This document shows, in pieces, positions 1 through 8,397 of a DNA stretch of 64,000 nt (position 1 is the stretch's first letter; each line of letters starts with the position of its first letter). The stretch spans positions 3,534,001-3,598,000 of the forward strand of contig NZ_CP018016.1 of NCBI RefSeq assembly GCF_000280495.2. The letters are read 5' to 3'. Below the pieces are notes generated by a model. It was not told the origin of the DNA and searched no databases. It saw only the letters and a list, made by a program, of their open reading frames with translations. The position numbers and the translations under genes were made by a program. Source of the stretch: Kosakonia radicincitans DSM 16656 (lineage in GTDB: Bacteria > Pseudomonadota > Gammaproteobacteria > Enterobacterales > Enterobacteriaceae).

Positions 1-1
1 C

Positions 2-631
2 ATACAGGTAGAGACACTGGTTGCCGACCTTAGCCAGTCAGCGGATATTGCACGCGTGGAAACCGTGCTGCGCGAGAACGCAGCAATCGATTTTCTGGTC
101 AACAATGCAGGTGCCGCGAACATGGCGTCGTTTCTCTCTTCAAGCGCTGAAGAGCATGAAGCCATTCATACGCTGAATACCACCGCGCTGATGCGCCTGA
201 CGCTGGCGGCACTGCCGCGCTTTGTCGAAAATGATCGTGGTGCCATTATCAATATCGCTTCAGTCCTTGCTTTTCACGCTCGTGCAGACAGCGCCTTGTA
301 CAGTGCCACCAAAGCCTGGGTACTCAATTTTACCCGTGGTTTGCAGGAAGAGTTTGCTGACAGCCATGTGCGTATTCAGGCCGTATTGCCTGCGGCAACA
401 GCCACGGAAATTTGGGGCCATTCCGGCGTCACGCTGGATATGCTACCGGAAGGTTCCGTGATGACCACCGAAAACCTGGTCGATGCCGCCCTGGCCGGGT
501 TTGATCAAGGGGAGTTAGTGACCGTGCCGCCAGTGGAAGATCTGCAACTGTGGCACAATTTTGATGAAGCCCGGCTGGCTCTGTATAGCGCCTCACGCAA
601 TGGCAAACCGGCTTCCCGTTATACGCTGTAA
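2..631 (+). CDS. Short-chain dehydrogenase/reductase, 5' end cut by window
   Basis: The reading frame is open from base 2, so the N-terminal cofactor-binding Gly motif lies outside the window. What remains carries the SDR NNAG motif (VNNAGA), a serine in the IINIAS strand and the catalytic YSATK tetrad segment, followed by a C-terminal tail. Classical SDRs are NAD(P)-dependent cytoplasmic oxidoreductases; the substrate cannot be read from sequence. The first GTG at base 56 is not the true start, because coding similarity continues upstream in frame. An inverted repeat follows the stop. It is one of four SDR genes within 8 kb, but it is not operonic with the others, which are on the opposite strand. 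Confidence 0.85.
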   Translation: MQVETLVADLSQSADIARVETVLRENAAIDFLVNNAGAANMASFLSSSAEEHEAIHTLNTTALMRLTLAALPRFVENDRGAIINIASVLAFHARADSALYSATKAWVLNFTRGLQEEFADSHVRIQAVLPAATATEIWGHSGVTLDMLPEGSVMTTENLVDAALAGFDQGELVTVPPVEDLQLWHNFDEARLALYSASRNGKPASRYTL

Positions 632-639
632 TGTTATCC

Positions 640-659
640 GGGAGCCGCTAACGGCTCCC
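640..659. terminator. Inverted repeat between convergent genes
   Basis: An 8-bp perfect stem (GGGAGCCG/CGGCTCCC) with a CTAA loop lies between the converging SDR and YnfC-like genes. It probably serves as a shared terminator in both directions. T-tracts are weak on both sides, so its strength is uncertain. Confidence 0.6.
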
Positions 660-667
660 ATTAAGGT

Positions 668-1399
668 TTAGTAGAAACTGGCCTGCGTGGTGACGGTCAT
701 GTTCGGCATCGGTGCCGGTTGCCCTTTCTCGGGCATAACCGTTACATGGCACAGCGTGGGAATATGCCGCTTATCATACTGGCAGGCATTTGTTGCGCGA
801 AAACCGGGCTGGTAAGCCGATTGATTCACCAGCGTGTAATCGACCGGCTTATTAACGCTATCCGGATAGGTCACGCTGTTTGAACTGGCAACCATACCCG
901 AGGCATAAAATTCCGCTTTGATTAAATTCCCGTCCGCATCATAAAAATGATCCACAATCTTCTGCTCTCCCAGCATGACAGACTTCAGTTGGCCTTGCGC
1001 ATTGGTGACGAAATCCAGATGGCCCGCGCTGTCATCGCGGCTCAACAGATTACATTTGCTGTCGAGGGTGAATGACAGGGGGTTCCCGTTCTGAGTACCT
1101 TTCAGCGCGTTTCCCTCTTTCACTAACACAGTCTGCATACGATTTACGTTGTCGGTGCTGTTCAGCGTTTGAACACAGCCATCAGCGGAGAGCGTCATGC
1201 TGAGTTGATACACGGCTTCACCTTTATCATTGACCGCAGAAGTATTCAGCGACTTAACGTGACCGACGACGGGGTTGAAATCCATCAGCGTTGAGAGGTT
1301 TAAAAGAACCGGGTTGTAGGCTTGCTGTGCGCTGGCTGCCGTCGCAGCCAGACCGAGCGCGACAGCCAGCAAATAAGGAGAGGTTTTCACTTTCGCCAT
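668..1399 (-). CDS. YnfC-like (UPF0257) periplasmic protein
   Basis: The 243-residue product has an N-terminal signal peptide ending in ASA-QQ, so export by signal peptidase I is expected. The mature part follows the layout of E. coli YnfC: an FNP(V)xGxVK segment near residue 40, a TLSxxGC motif, and a C-terminal CxYDxxxxPxxC pair of cysteines. YnfC itself is a lipoprotein, but no lipobox cysteine is present here, so this copy is predicted to be soluble in the periplasm. The function of the family is unknown. The chosen ATG is preceded by CACAGG; an upstream in-frame ATG at 1448-1450 would bury the signal peptide. It appears to be a single-gene unit. Confidence 0.65.
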   Translation of the reverse strand: MAKVKTSPYLLAVALGLAATAASAQQAYNPVLLNLSTLMDFNPVVGHVKSLNTSAVNDKGEAVYQLSMTLSADGCVQTLNSTDNVNRMQTVLVKEGNALKGTQNGNPLSFTLDSKCNLLSRDDSAGHLDFVTNAQGQLKSVMLGEQKIVDHFYDADGNLIKAEFYASGMVASSNSVTYPDSVNKPVDYTLVNQSAYQPGFRATNACQYDKRHIPTLCHVTVMPEKGQPAPMPNMTVTTQASFY

Positions 1400-1482
1400 C
1401 CTGTGACGTAAAGCGTCGAGGTTATCAAATATCAGTAGCTTAGCAAGCACAGCGGCAACCCGCGCTGCGCTTGCTGCGTTTT

Positions 1483-2319
1483 CTAATAATCCGTTGCTTC
1501 GCCAGCGCCTTTCCAGCGGGCAAGATCCTGACTGACCGCGCTGATTTTCTCCTGCGCCAGTTGATGGGCAATCTTGCCGGAGAAAAGATGCAGCGGCGGC
1601 GCGCTGACACTTGCGGCCTGGATCATCAACAGCGCCAGCTTTTCCGGATCGCCGGCCTGTTTGCCATCAAGCTCATGGCGGTGCAAATCCAGCGAAGCCT
1701 GCGCAGCGCGATAGGCTGGCGGCGTGTGTGAAGCCGCCTTCAGGCTCGCATCAGAGAGAAAACCGGTGCGAACCGGGCCAGGGTAGACCACCGTCGCCGT
1801 GATCCCTAATTCGGCCACTTCGGCGGCCAGCGCCTCCGTTAAGCCAGCCAGGGCAAATTTGCTGGCAACGTAGCTGCCCCACCCCGCATAGCCGCCCTGA
1901 AAACCGACGATCGAAGCAATGTTGAAAATATGCCCGCGTCGCTGCTCACGCAAATGGGGTAAGGCATGGCGAATGACATGCAGCGGCGCGAAAACATTAA
2001 TGTCAAAGTTATCGCGCAGCTCGGCATCACTCAGTGTTTCCAGCGCACCGTACTGGCCGTAACCCGCATTGTTGACCACCACATCAATGCGGCCGAACCG
2101 GGCGACCGTTTTCCCGATTGCCGACTGTACACTGGCTTCCGATCGCAGATCGACCTCCAGCGGCAAAAAGCGTTCGCTCTGCGCATCTGGAACATGTTGC
2201 AGGCTTTGTAGCGTACGCGATGTGGCGGCGACGGAATCTCCCCGCGCCAGCAACTGGCGCGCCAGCGATAACCCCACACCTCGCGCTGCGCCAGTGATAA
2301 ACCAGACTTTTTTATCCAT
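1483..2319 (-). CDS. SDR family oxidoreductase (278 aa)
   Basis: A classical short-chain dehydrogenase. The N-terminal TGAARGVG is the Rossmann dinucleotide motif, NNAGYG is the structural motif, and the catalytic set is Ser in IFNIAS plus YVASK. At 278 residues it belongs to the longer type with an extended C-terminal substrate lid. The start is fixed by a strong AAGGAGG ribosome site eight bases upstream. It follows another SDR by ten bases on the same strand, and the two probably form a two-gene operon divergent from the AraC regulator. That arrangement usually marks an inducible aldehyde or ketone reductase system, but the substrate is an inference only. Confidence 0.88.
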   Translation of the reverse strand: MDKKVWFITGAARGVGLSLARQLLARGDSVAATSRTLQSLQHVPDAQSERFLPLEVDLRSEASVQSAIGKTVARFGRIDVVVNNAGYGQYGALETLSDAELRDNFDINVFAPLHVIRHALPHLREQRRGHIFNIASIVGFQGGYAGWGSYVASKFALAGLTEALAAEVAELGITATVVYPGPVRTGFLSDASLKAASHTPPAYRAAQASLDLHRHELDGKQAGDPEKLALLMIQAASVSAPPLHLFSGKIAHQLAQEKISAVSQDLARWKGAGEATDY

Positions 2320-2329
2320 CTGCGCCTCC

Positions 2330-3046
2330 TTAATATGGGCTTTGTGTTGGGCGAACAATCATTTCGCTGACATCGACGCCATCAGGCTGTGCAATAGCCC
2401 ATGCAATGGCTTTGGCTATTGCGTCGGCGGGCAGCGCAATGCGACGAAATTCCTGCATCGCCGTTTTTGCGCCGTCATCCGTGATGTGATCGGCCAGTTC
2501 CGATTCCACCACACCGGGGCTGATGACGGTGACGCGGATCGTTTCCGTCTCCTGACGCAATCCGTCGGAGATGGCGCGAACGGCGAATTTACTGGCGCAG
2601 TAGACCGCTGACGAGGGGAAAACAGTATGCGCGCCAATTGATGCCACATTAATGATCTGCCCGCTGCCCTGCTGTTCCATAACCGGCAGCACCGCAGCAA
2701 TACCATTGAGGACGCCGTGCACATTGACATCAAGGGTTTGTCGCCACTCATCCAGTTTCCGCGCCGCCAGCGGCGAGAGCGGCATAACACCGGCGTTATT
2801 GATCAGCACATCGATGCGTCCGTAGTTCGACAGTGCAAAATCCGCCATCCGTTGCAGGTCGCCAGCCTGTGTCACATCCACTTGCAATGCATCGATATTG
2901 CCCAGTTCCTCCTGCAGACGCTGTAACTTTGCCAGCCGCCGTGCACCGATAATCAAATGATGCCCTTCCTGCACCAACTGCCGCACGGTGGCTTCGCCAA
3001 TACCGCTACTGGCACCAGTCAGCAGGACAATTTTGCGCTTCGTCAT
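2330..3046 (-). CDS. SDR family oxidoreductase (238 aa)
   Basis: A classical SDR with TGASSGIG near the N-terminus, NNAGVM in the middle, IINVAS for the serine and YCASK for the catalytic Tyr/Lys. The length of 238 residues is typical. It begins the unit, with an AGGAGA ribosome site upstream, and ends ten bases before the next SDR, so the pair are probably co-transcribed. It shares a 162-bp divergent promoter region with the AraC-type gene, which is the likely regulator. Cytoplasmic and NAD(P)H-dependent by family; the actual substrate is unknown. Confidence 0.9.
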   Translation of the reverse strand: MTKRKIVLLTGASSGIGEATVRQLVQEGHHLIIGARRLAKLQRLQEELGNIDALQVDVTQAGDLQRMADFALSNYGRIDVLINNAGVMPLSPLAARKLDEWRQTLDVNVHGVLNGIAAVLPVMEQQGSGQIINVASIGAHTVFPSSAVYCASKFAVRAISDGLRQETETIRVTVISPGVVESELADHITDDGAKTAMQEFRRIALPADAIAKAIAWAIAQPDGVDVSEMIVRPTQSPY

Positions 3047-3208
3047 AAGGTGATCTCCTGTGTTGTGTCACCAGCAACAGAGTAGGCGGCGAGCAGGAGG
3101 CAAAACAGGTCCATTCTTATCTGATGATTGCCTGTTCCTCTTCATCTTGTTCACATAAAGAACGCAAAACGGCAGAATGGTTGCTTAATTGTGATGAGGA
3201 GAGAAGCA

Positions 3209-4102
3209 ATGAGCGCTGAAATGGTGTCGCTGCTGAGCAGCCTGGCGCCCAACGAAGGTTACACCTGCTCGCGGCTCGATACGGTACGCTTCATGCGCTC
3301 CGATCGCCCGTTGGGACGTACGCCGGTAGTCTATGAGCCATGCATCGTGATTGTCTGTCAGGGATATAAACGCGGTTATCTCGCCGACCGGGTCTACCAT
3401 TACGACAAGCAGCATTATCTGGTGCTTTCGGTGCCGCTGCCCTTCTCTACCGAAACGGAGGCCAGCGCAGAAGAGCCGCTGCTGGCTATTGCCGTACGGC
3501 TGGAGATGACGGTTTTGCTGGAGTTAATGAGTGAGCTGGAGCATTCAGCCGTATCTGCAACCGCCGCGCCGGAAGGGATAATTTCCACGCCGCTGGAACC
3601 CGACTTAACGGATACCACGCTTCGGCTGCTGCGCGCGCTGGCATCGCCGCAGGAGGCCAAAATCCTTGGCCCACAGATCGTTCGCGAATTGTATTACCGG
3701 GTTTTGATGGGCGCGCGAGGCGGTGCGATCCGGGCCGCGCTGGCCAGCCAGGGACAATTCGCCGCCATCTCCCGCGTCCTGCAGCGCATCCACACAGAGT
3801 TTCCGCAACCGCTGCATGTCAGCCGGCTTGCAAACGACATCGGTTTAAGTGTGCCAGCCTTTCATAAACACTTTAAAGCCGTGACCGGGACTTCACCGCT
3901 GCAATACATTAAATCGGTGCGGCTTAACCAGGCACGGCTGATGATGATCCGGGATAATCTCACCGCCGCAGGCGCAGCATTCCGCGTCGGTTATGAAAGC
4001 CCCTCACAGTTTAATCGTGAATTCCGCCGTCTGTTTGGTCGTAGCCCCGGCGAAGAGGCAAAAGAGATGAAAGCGGCATTTTCACTGTTTCCACCGATAT
4101 AA
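3209..4102 (+). CDS. AraC family transcriptional regulator
   Basis: A 297-residue protein. The first ~190 residues match the AraC N-terminal cupin-like domain common in regulators of adjacent oxidoreductases (VCQGYKRGYL segment and a YLVLSVPLPF strand). The C-terminal ~100 residues hold two helix-turn-helix motifs: ISRVLQRIH to LANDIGLSVPAFHKHFK, then a second ending in the GYESPSQFNREFRRLFG signature. The start is the ATG with GAGGAGAG upstream; a longer in-frame version from 3128 lacks a good ribosome site. Divergence from the SDR pair suggests it controls them, probably as an activator. The inducer is unknown. Confidence 0.88.
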   Translation: MSAEMVSLLSSLAPNEGYTCSRLDTVRFMRSDRPLGRTPVVYEPCIVIVCQGYKRGYLADRVYHYDKQHYLVLSVPLPFSTETEASAEEPLLAIAVRLEMTVLLELMSELEHSAVSATAAPEGIISTPLEPDLTDTTLRLLRALASPQEAKILGPQIVRELYYRVLMGARGGAIRAALASQGQFAAISRVLQRIHTEFPQPLHVSRLANDIGLSVPAFHKHFKAVTGTSPLQYIKSVRLNQARLMMIRDNLTAAGAAFRVGYESPSQFNREFRRLFGRSPGEEAKEMKAAFSLFPPI

Positions 4103-4103
4103 G

Positions 4104-5486
4104 TCACGGGGCGGGTTTCCACAACTCAACGCGGTTGCGCCCACGTTTCTTGGCAATATAGAGCGCTTCATCCGCCGCCTGAATTAACCGTTCATAGTCC
4201 GGATGACCGCTAAACATTGCCGCACCGATGGAGAGCGAAAGCGGAATCGTCTGGCCGTCGGGTGATTTGATCACGGTTTTTTCGACGCGTGAACGGATGC
4301 GTTCAGCAATTCGTGTCGTATCAAATTCGGAAGCCTCGGTTAAGACGATCACGAATTCGTCCCCGCCATAGCGGAATACATAATCATTGCTGCGCACGTT
4401 GTCATAAAAGGCCGCTGACACTTTGCGCAAAATTTCGTCCCCGGTGTGGTGTCCCCAGGTATCGTTAATTTGCTTAAATTTATCAACATCAATAACCAGC
4501 ACCGACAAGGAAGTGGAGGCTCGTTTTGCCTGGGCGATTTCACGTTTAAAAATAGTCGGTAAGAAACGACGATTGAGCAGGCGTGTCAGTACATCCATAC
4601 CCACTTCATGACGGGAGACTTCTTCAAAAAGTTCACGCAGCAACGTGCTGATTTGCGATACATTTTTTCTAAGCTGAATAAGGAATTTGGTACGCAAGCT
4701 GCGATTACTTAAGGCTTTGGTCGTCTCGCGGGTATTACGGAAGACTTCGTCAATATCCTGAATTAACCGGGAAATATGGCCAGCCTCGGCGATACCACTG
4801 AAATAATGGCGCCCTTTATGGTTAAACCATAAACCAAAATCAGCCTGGCTCAGGGACAGACTGTTACCTAAATCGGCATCAAGGACAATTCGATAGACAA
4901 GATCGATTTCCCATGCCAATAACGAGGCGATTTGTCGCTCTTTCTCCTCTTCAGCATTCTCCAGCAAAGAGAAGATACGGTAGTTTTCATCCTCTTTTGA
5001 CGCATTATGTTCAGTGAATGAAAAGGCGCGGGACATAACTTCCATCGCCAGATCGATACTGTTTATTGTGAAATGGTAGACTTGCAGTTTTTCTGCCGGT
5101 GCATAATCTGCGGAATTAATTACCGGGTAAAGGAGCTTTTTAAGCACCCGAAATCCCATCTCTACCAGCTCCACGGAAATGCCAATGCGCGCATGAACCG
5201 CAGCAATCGTTTGTTGTACTTCGATCAACCGTTCTACGTCATCTATCTGGCATGCAAGCACTTCTGCGATCCAGCGGGCAAGCGCAGCTTTAAGCTGTCT
5301 TTCTACTTGCTCATTAGACAAAAATTCAGCCGCTTGCGAATCGGTTAGTACCACAGTATAGAATTCCTGGCTCAGCAGTCGTGCATGATTCTTCCCAACG
5401 TCAGCGGCGATAAGACGAATGTGTTCATCTGTTCTCTCGAGCAAATTGACCCACTCAGCCTTCATATTCTTAAGGTAAGTCTCCAT
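4104..5486 (-). CDS. dgcO: Globin-coupled oxygen-sensing diguanylate cyclase (DosC-like)
   Basis: The product is collinear with E. coli DosC/DgcO (about 460 aa). Residues 1-160 form a globin sensor: the proximal haem histidine fits the VHARIG segment and the distal tyrosine fits EFYTVV. A middle domain precedes a C-terminal GGDEF domain with the intact active site RYGGDEF and an RxxD inhibitory site (RSND) five residues before it. It should make c-di-GMP from GTP in response to haem-bound oxygen, in the cytoplasm. E. coli pairs dosC with the phosphodiesterase dosP; no dosP is next to it here. Two tandem ATGs exist; the second matches the DosC start, with TAAGGA upstream. Confidence 0.92.
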   Translation of the reverse strand: METYLKNMKAEWVNLLERTDEHIRLIAADVGKNHARLLSQEFYTVVLTDSQAAEFLSNEQVERQLKAALARWIAEVLACQIDDVERLIEVQQTIAAVHARIGISVELVEMGFRVLKKLLYPVINSADYAPAEKLQVYHFTINSIDLAMEVMSRAFSFTEHNASKEDENYRIFSLLENAEEEKERQIASLLAWEIDLVYRIVLDADLGNSLSLSQADFGLWFNHKGRHYFSGIAEAGHISRLIQDIDEVFRNTRETTKALSNRSLRTKFLIQLRKNVSQISTLLRELFEEVSRHEVGMDVLTRLLNRRFLPTIFKREIAQAKRASTSLSVLVIDVDKFKQINDTWGHHTGDEILRKVSAAFYDNVRSNDYVFRYGGDEFVIVLTEASEFDTTRIAERIRSRVEKTVIKSPDGQTIPLSLSIGAAMFSGHPDYERLIQAADEALYIAKKRGRNRVELWKPAP

Positions 5487-5489
5487 CAT

Positions 5490-5901
5490 TCAAATCCTTA
5501 CGGTAGTAGATGTTGTTCTTGCCCGTTACCGTCAGCACGCAGTTGTCGTCGTTATCAGCACATAATAATCGCAAGAAAACTTTGGACGCGTTTATGACCC
5601 CTTTCATCTTCTTAATTAAGACTTAAAAACTACAAATGCAATTAATTAAGGCATAAAAAACCAACTGCAGACAGTTAAGAAACCAAAAAAACCATTTATC
5701 ACCTGTCAGTATCGACGCCAGTAACACGTCAATGGAAGTATAGTCTGTCTGCCGATGTGCATCATTGTGCAGATTCTTATTTACCGCAGAAACGAGTTAA
5801 GGTTGATTTAAGATTATTTAATTATCCGAAATAAAAAATAATAATTAGAATTGCAGGATATAAATTTAATTCCTCCGACAATTTTTACGGTATTCAAAAA
5901 T
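5490..5901. other. AT-rich intergenic region between divergent genes
   Basis: About 410 bases between the DosC-like cyclase (leftward) and the LuxR-type gene (rightward). It is AT-rich, with repeated TTAATTAAG-like tracts around 5610-5650, and presumably carries both promoters. An in-frame TTG at 5851 could extend the LuxR-type protein by 17 residues. I see no convincing gene or RNA in it. Confidence 0.5.
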
Positions 5902-6486
5902 ATGAAAATATACTCCGTCAGTGAAGATGCTTATCTTCAGCATGGCATCATGTCTTTTGCCAGCACGCTAAACATCGAGATAATCGAACATAAACTGAAT
6001 GCTTCATTGATTAATAATTTATCTTTCGATGACATTGTCATCCTTCACCTTGATATAAAAAGTAGCTCTTGTGCGTGGGCTATATCGACACTCAACAAAA
6101 CCTGCAAGCTCTTAGTGATTATGCGCAGCGCACGTAATATTGTCATTGATGAAGCTGATGAAGTCTTGAAATCAAGAGTTTCTCTTACTGAATTTAGCCA
6201 GGCACTACAGCGGATTATCAAAAAACAAAAAAATCCGACACCAAAAGACAATCACCTGAGCGATATTGAATATATGATTATCAATGAATCGCTCAAAGGT
6301 AAGAATATTGATCTTATCGCCGACACACTTAATATGCCGCCCAAAAAGGTCTATGCCTATCGGAATAAAGCCTGTAAAAAACTGGGGGGCAAAAAAATTA
6401 GCGATTTACTGCTGATAAGAGAGAGTCTGCTTGCAGAATCCAGCGCCTTCTTCGCTCCCTCAGCCACCAGCATGGCAATGATGTAA
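5902..6486 (+). CDS. LuxR-type HTH transcriptional regulator
   Basis: A 194-residue protein. The N-terminal half (MKIYSVSEDAYL to about residue 105) resembles a degenerate receiver-like alpha/beta domain. The C-terminal half has a LuxR/GerE helix-turn-helix: LSDIEYMIINE, KGKNIDLIADTLNM, then KKVYAYRNKACKKLG. No phosphoacceptor pattern is clear, so it may be phosphorylation-independent, as EcpR/MatA, FimW and similar fimbrial regulators are. It lies 3 kb upstream of ecpA with an SDR gene and a remnant in between, so a role in pilus control is plausible but not shown. The ATG at 5902 was preferred because the alignment-like core begins there; its ribosome site is weak. Confidence 0.7.
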   Translation: MKIYSVSEDAYLQHGIMSFASTLNIEIIEHKLNASLINNLSFDDIVILHLDIKSSSCAWAISTLNKTCKLLVIMRSARNIVIDEADEVLKSRVSLTEFSQALQRIIKKQKNPTPKDNHLSDIEYMIINESLKGKNIDLIADTLNMPPKKVYAYRNKACKKLGGKKISDLLLIRESLLAESSAFFAPSATSMAMM

Positions 6487-6502
6487 TCACCTGAAAAATC
6501 AC

Positions 6503-6534
6503 TCCGTCTGTAGTTCCTCTTAACTACAGACGGA
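6503..6534 (+). terminator. Hairpin terminator after LuxR-type gene
   Basis: A 13-bp perfect stem (TCCGTCTGTAGTT with its complement) around a CCTCTT loop, 17 bases after the stop codon. It is followed by a short T-rich stretch (TATTTAT). It is a likely intrinsic terminator for the regulator gene. Confidence 0.75.
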
Positions 6535-7247
6535 TATTTATCTGTACGCACCTCTCTGTACCACCTTCTGACCACGCATCAAATCTGAAGCCATCGCTAC
6601 CGTAATATGCCCGCCAGGCGCAGCCTATACGGCTACAACTGCCTTTCCATCATAAACCATACAACTATCATGAGGCGCTCTTACTAAAGGTAATGGGTTG
6701 TGATTACCTGCGTTCAGGAAAATGCCTGTTAGTTAATATCAGTATGTCAGGTAACGTTTTTATTCCGATAACAGGACACCATGCTCCGGAAATATTACAG
6801 GACGCGGCAGAATTCATCGCTAAATTAAGGTTGCCATGCTGAAGGAAGTACGAAAACAGGGCCAGACGGGTATTTACGAACTATATTGAGAAGAGTTTTC
6901 GAACAGAGGTATGAATGAGCTTTTTTGATGACCACAATATGATCTCAATAACTGAGGATAAAATGCTCACCGAACATAGTTTTTTCGCCTATCTGATTTT
7001 CCCTGTCAGGATGACATTATCAGGCGCGGCTAAAAACAGAATGCCGGGGGCATTTTATCCTTGTTATTTACATTTGAAGCAAAATAGTGCAGATGCGTAT
7101 TTATATGTACACAGATTTAAAAAACGGTTTCCGGCAATACTCCTCACATTCCTGTAACAGGAACGAAAGATACTGAATATAAATCCACTCATGACGAGCG
7201 TTATTATCGTTTTTTTTGAAACTTATTCGCCTCCGTCGCGAGATTAA
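6535..7247. other. Intergenic region with doubtful small ORFs
   Basis: About 700 bases with no recognisable gene. A 49-codon plus-strand frame at 6693-6842 (AAAGG just before its ATG) is followed by an overlapping 17-codon frame, and an 80-codon frame lies at 6915-7157. The first has ordinary amino-acid composition (FIPITGHHAPEILQ segment) and may be a gene remnant or a small protein. The others look like chance frames. None matches a family I know. Confidence 0.3.
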
Positions 7248-8003
7248 TTAACGCATCACCATACCGCCGTCGATGATAATCGTTTGACCAACAATATAGC
7301 TGGCAGCCGATGAGCTTAAGTAAACGATAGTATTGGCGACTTCTGAGCTGCGTCCAATGCGCTGTAAGGGAATTGCATCCGCCATCTCGCGGACCAGGGC
7401 ACCAGAGATCTCTTTCGTATTCATTGACTCAATCATACCTGGCGCAACAGCATTTACCCGAATTCCCTGCGGCGCAAGTTCTGCCGCTAGCGTACGCGTG
7501 AAGGCCAGCAGCGCGCCATTGGAAGCACTGTAGTTACTTTGTCCTATCGCGGGAACAATTGCGGCAATTGACGCTACATTAATGACCGATGCATTTTCAG
7601 CACTTCTGAGCAGCCTCAGTATTTCTTTCGTCAATCTGAAGGTATTAAGCATATTACCGTCGATTACGGAGCTGAAGTCATCGAAGCGCATGGATGCAAA
7701 AAGATTATCGTTAACCACGTCAGCATTGTTCACCAGCACATCCACTTTCCCGGTCTCACTGGTCAAACGGGAACCAAGTGCCGCCACCGCCTCAGGATCC
7801 GCCAGGTTGCAGTGAACAATATGCAAGTTCTGCCCCTCGGGATGTTCTGTTTTCAGTTCGTGCAATTGATCGGCACAGGATTCATGCAGTGCATAGACTA
7901 CGGCATGCTGCTCCAGATATTGCTGGCAGATTGCGCGGCCGATATCGCCATTTGCCCCGGAAACTAATACTGTTTTATTTTTCAGATCGCTATATTTGTA
8001 CAT
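7248..8003 (-). CDS. FabG-like SDR with altered catalytic motifs
   Basis: A 251-residue SDR closest in shape to 3-oxoacyl-ACP reductase-like enzymes: SGANGDIG nucleotide motif, NVASIAA serine strand, PQGIRVNAVAPG, and a C-terminal IIDGG. Two key positions are changed. The catalytic YxxxK reads YSASN, so the lysine is an asparagine (codon AAT), and the NNAG motif reads NNAD. Family knowledge says the lysine is needed for cofactor binding and proton relay, so normal reductase activity is doubtful. The frame is otherwise intact, which suggests either recent decay or a non-catalytic role. The start has GGAG six bases upstream; an earlier ATG lacks a usable ribosome site. No operon partner. Confidence 0.85.
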   Translation of the reverse strand: MYKYSDLKNKTVLVSGANGDIGRAICQQYLEQHAVVYALHESCADQLHELKTEHPEGQNLHIVHCNLADPEAVAALGSRLTSETGKVDVLVNNADVVNDNLFASMRFDDFSSVIDGNMLNTFRLTKEILRLLRSAENASVINVASIAAIVPAIGQSNYSASNGALLAFTRTLAAELAPQGIRVNAVAPGMIESMNTKEISGALVREMADAIPLQRIGRSSEVANTIVYLSSSAASYIVGQTIIIDGGMVMR

Positions 8004-8102
8004 AACTTGCTCCATCCTTAGAGTGACTACGAAAGATTAATGTTTAAGAAACAGACTTCAGATACTCACATCGCCAGATTCCACTGGCGATATGAGTTGA
8101 TA

Positions 8103-8303
8103 TTACTTACAACCCCACCAGAATACCTGTGCTGATGACTTTGTCAGCTCCAGCACAAGACCTTTACTACCGCCGAACGATGTTTTGTTACCGCTATTAT
8201 TTACGGTTTGAGCCGTAATTAATGCATACCCTTCGGTGGCCATATTGCTTGTCCACGTTTATTTTTTAGTTCCATTATTTATCCAGTGAAGTTTAATACT
8301 GAA
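8103..8303 (-). pseudogene. Remnant of an unidentified coding sequence
   Basis: Reading the minus strand gives a protein-like stretch beginning FSIKLHWINNGTKK, interrupted by an in-frame TAA at 8259-8261, then continuing TWTSNMATEGYALITAQ and ending VFWWGCK before a TAA at 8103. Continuity of protein-like sequence across the stop suggests the 3' end of a decayed gene. I cannot name the family. It lies in the AT-rich zone before the pilus operon, so loss after insertion or rearrangement is likely. Confidence 0.45.
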
Positions 8304-8369
8304 TTATCAAAAATATATGTGCATAAAATCACTATCAGCACATGTATTACACCAGTCATTTACTCCTAA

Positions 8370-8397
8370 CCGGCAATAAGCCGGCTTTTATTTTTTA
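8370..8397 (+). terminator. Intrinsic terminator-like hairpin
   Basis: A CCGGC/GCCGG stem with an AATAA loop followed by CTTTTATTTTTT, an orthodox rho-independent shape on the plus strand. No intact plus-strand gene lies immediately upstream, so it may be left over from a lost gene. Confidence 0.6.

Noticed and set aside
6915..7157. 80-codon plus-strand frame
   Set aside because: Composition and lack of context suggest a chance frame; kept only as a note in the intergenic entry.
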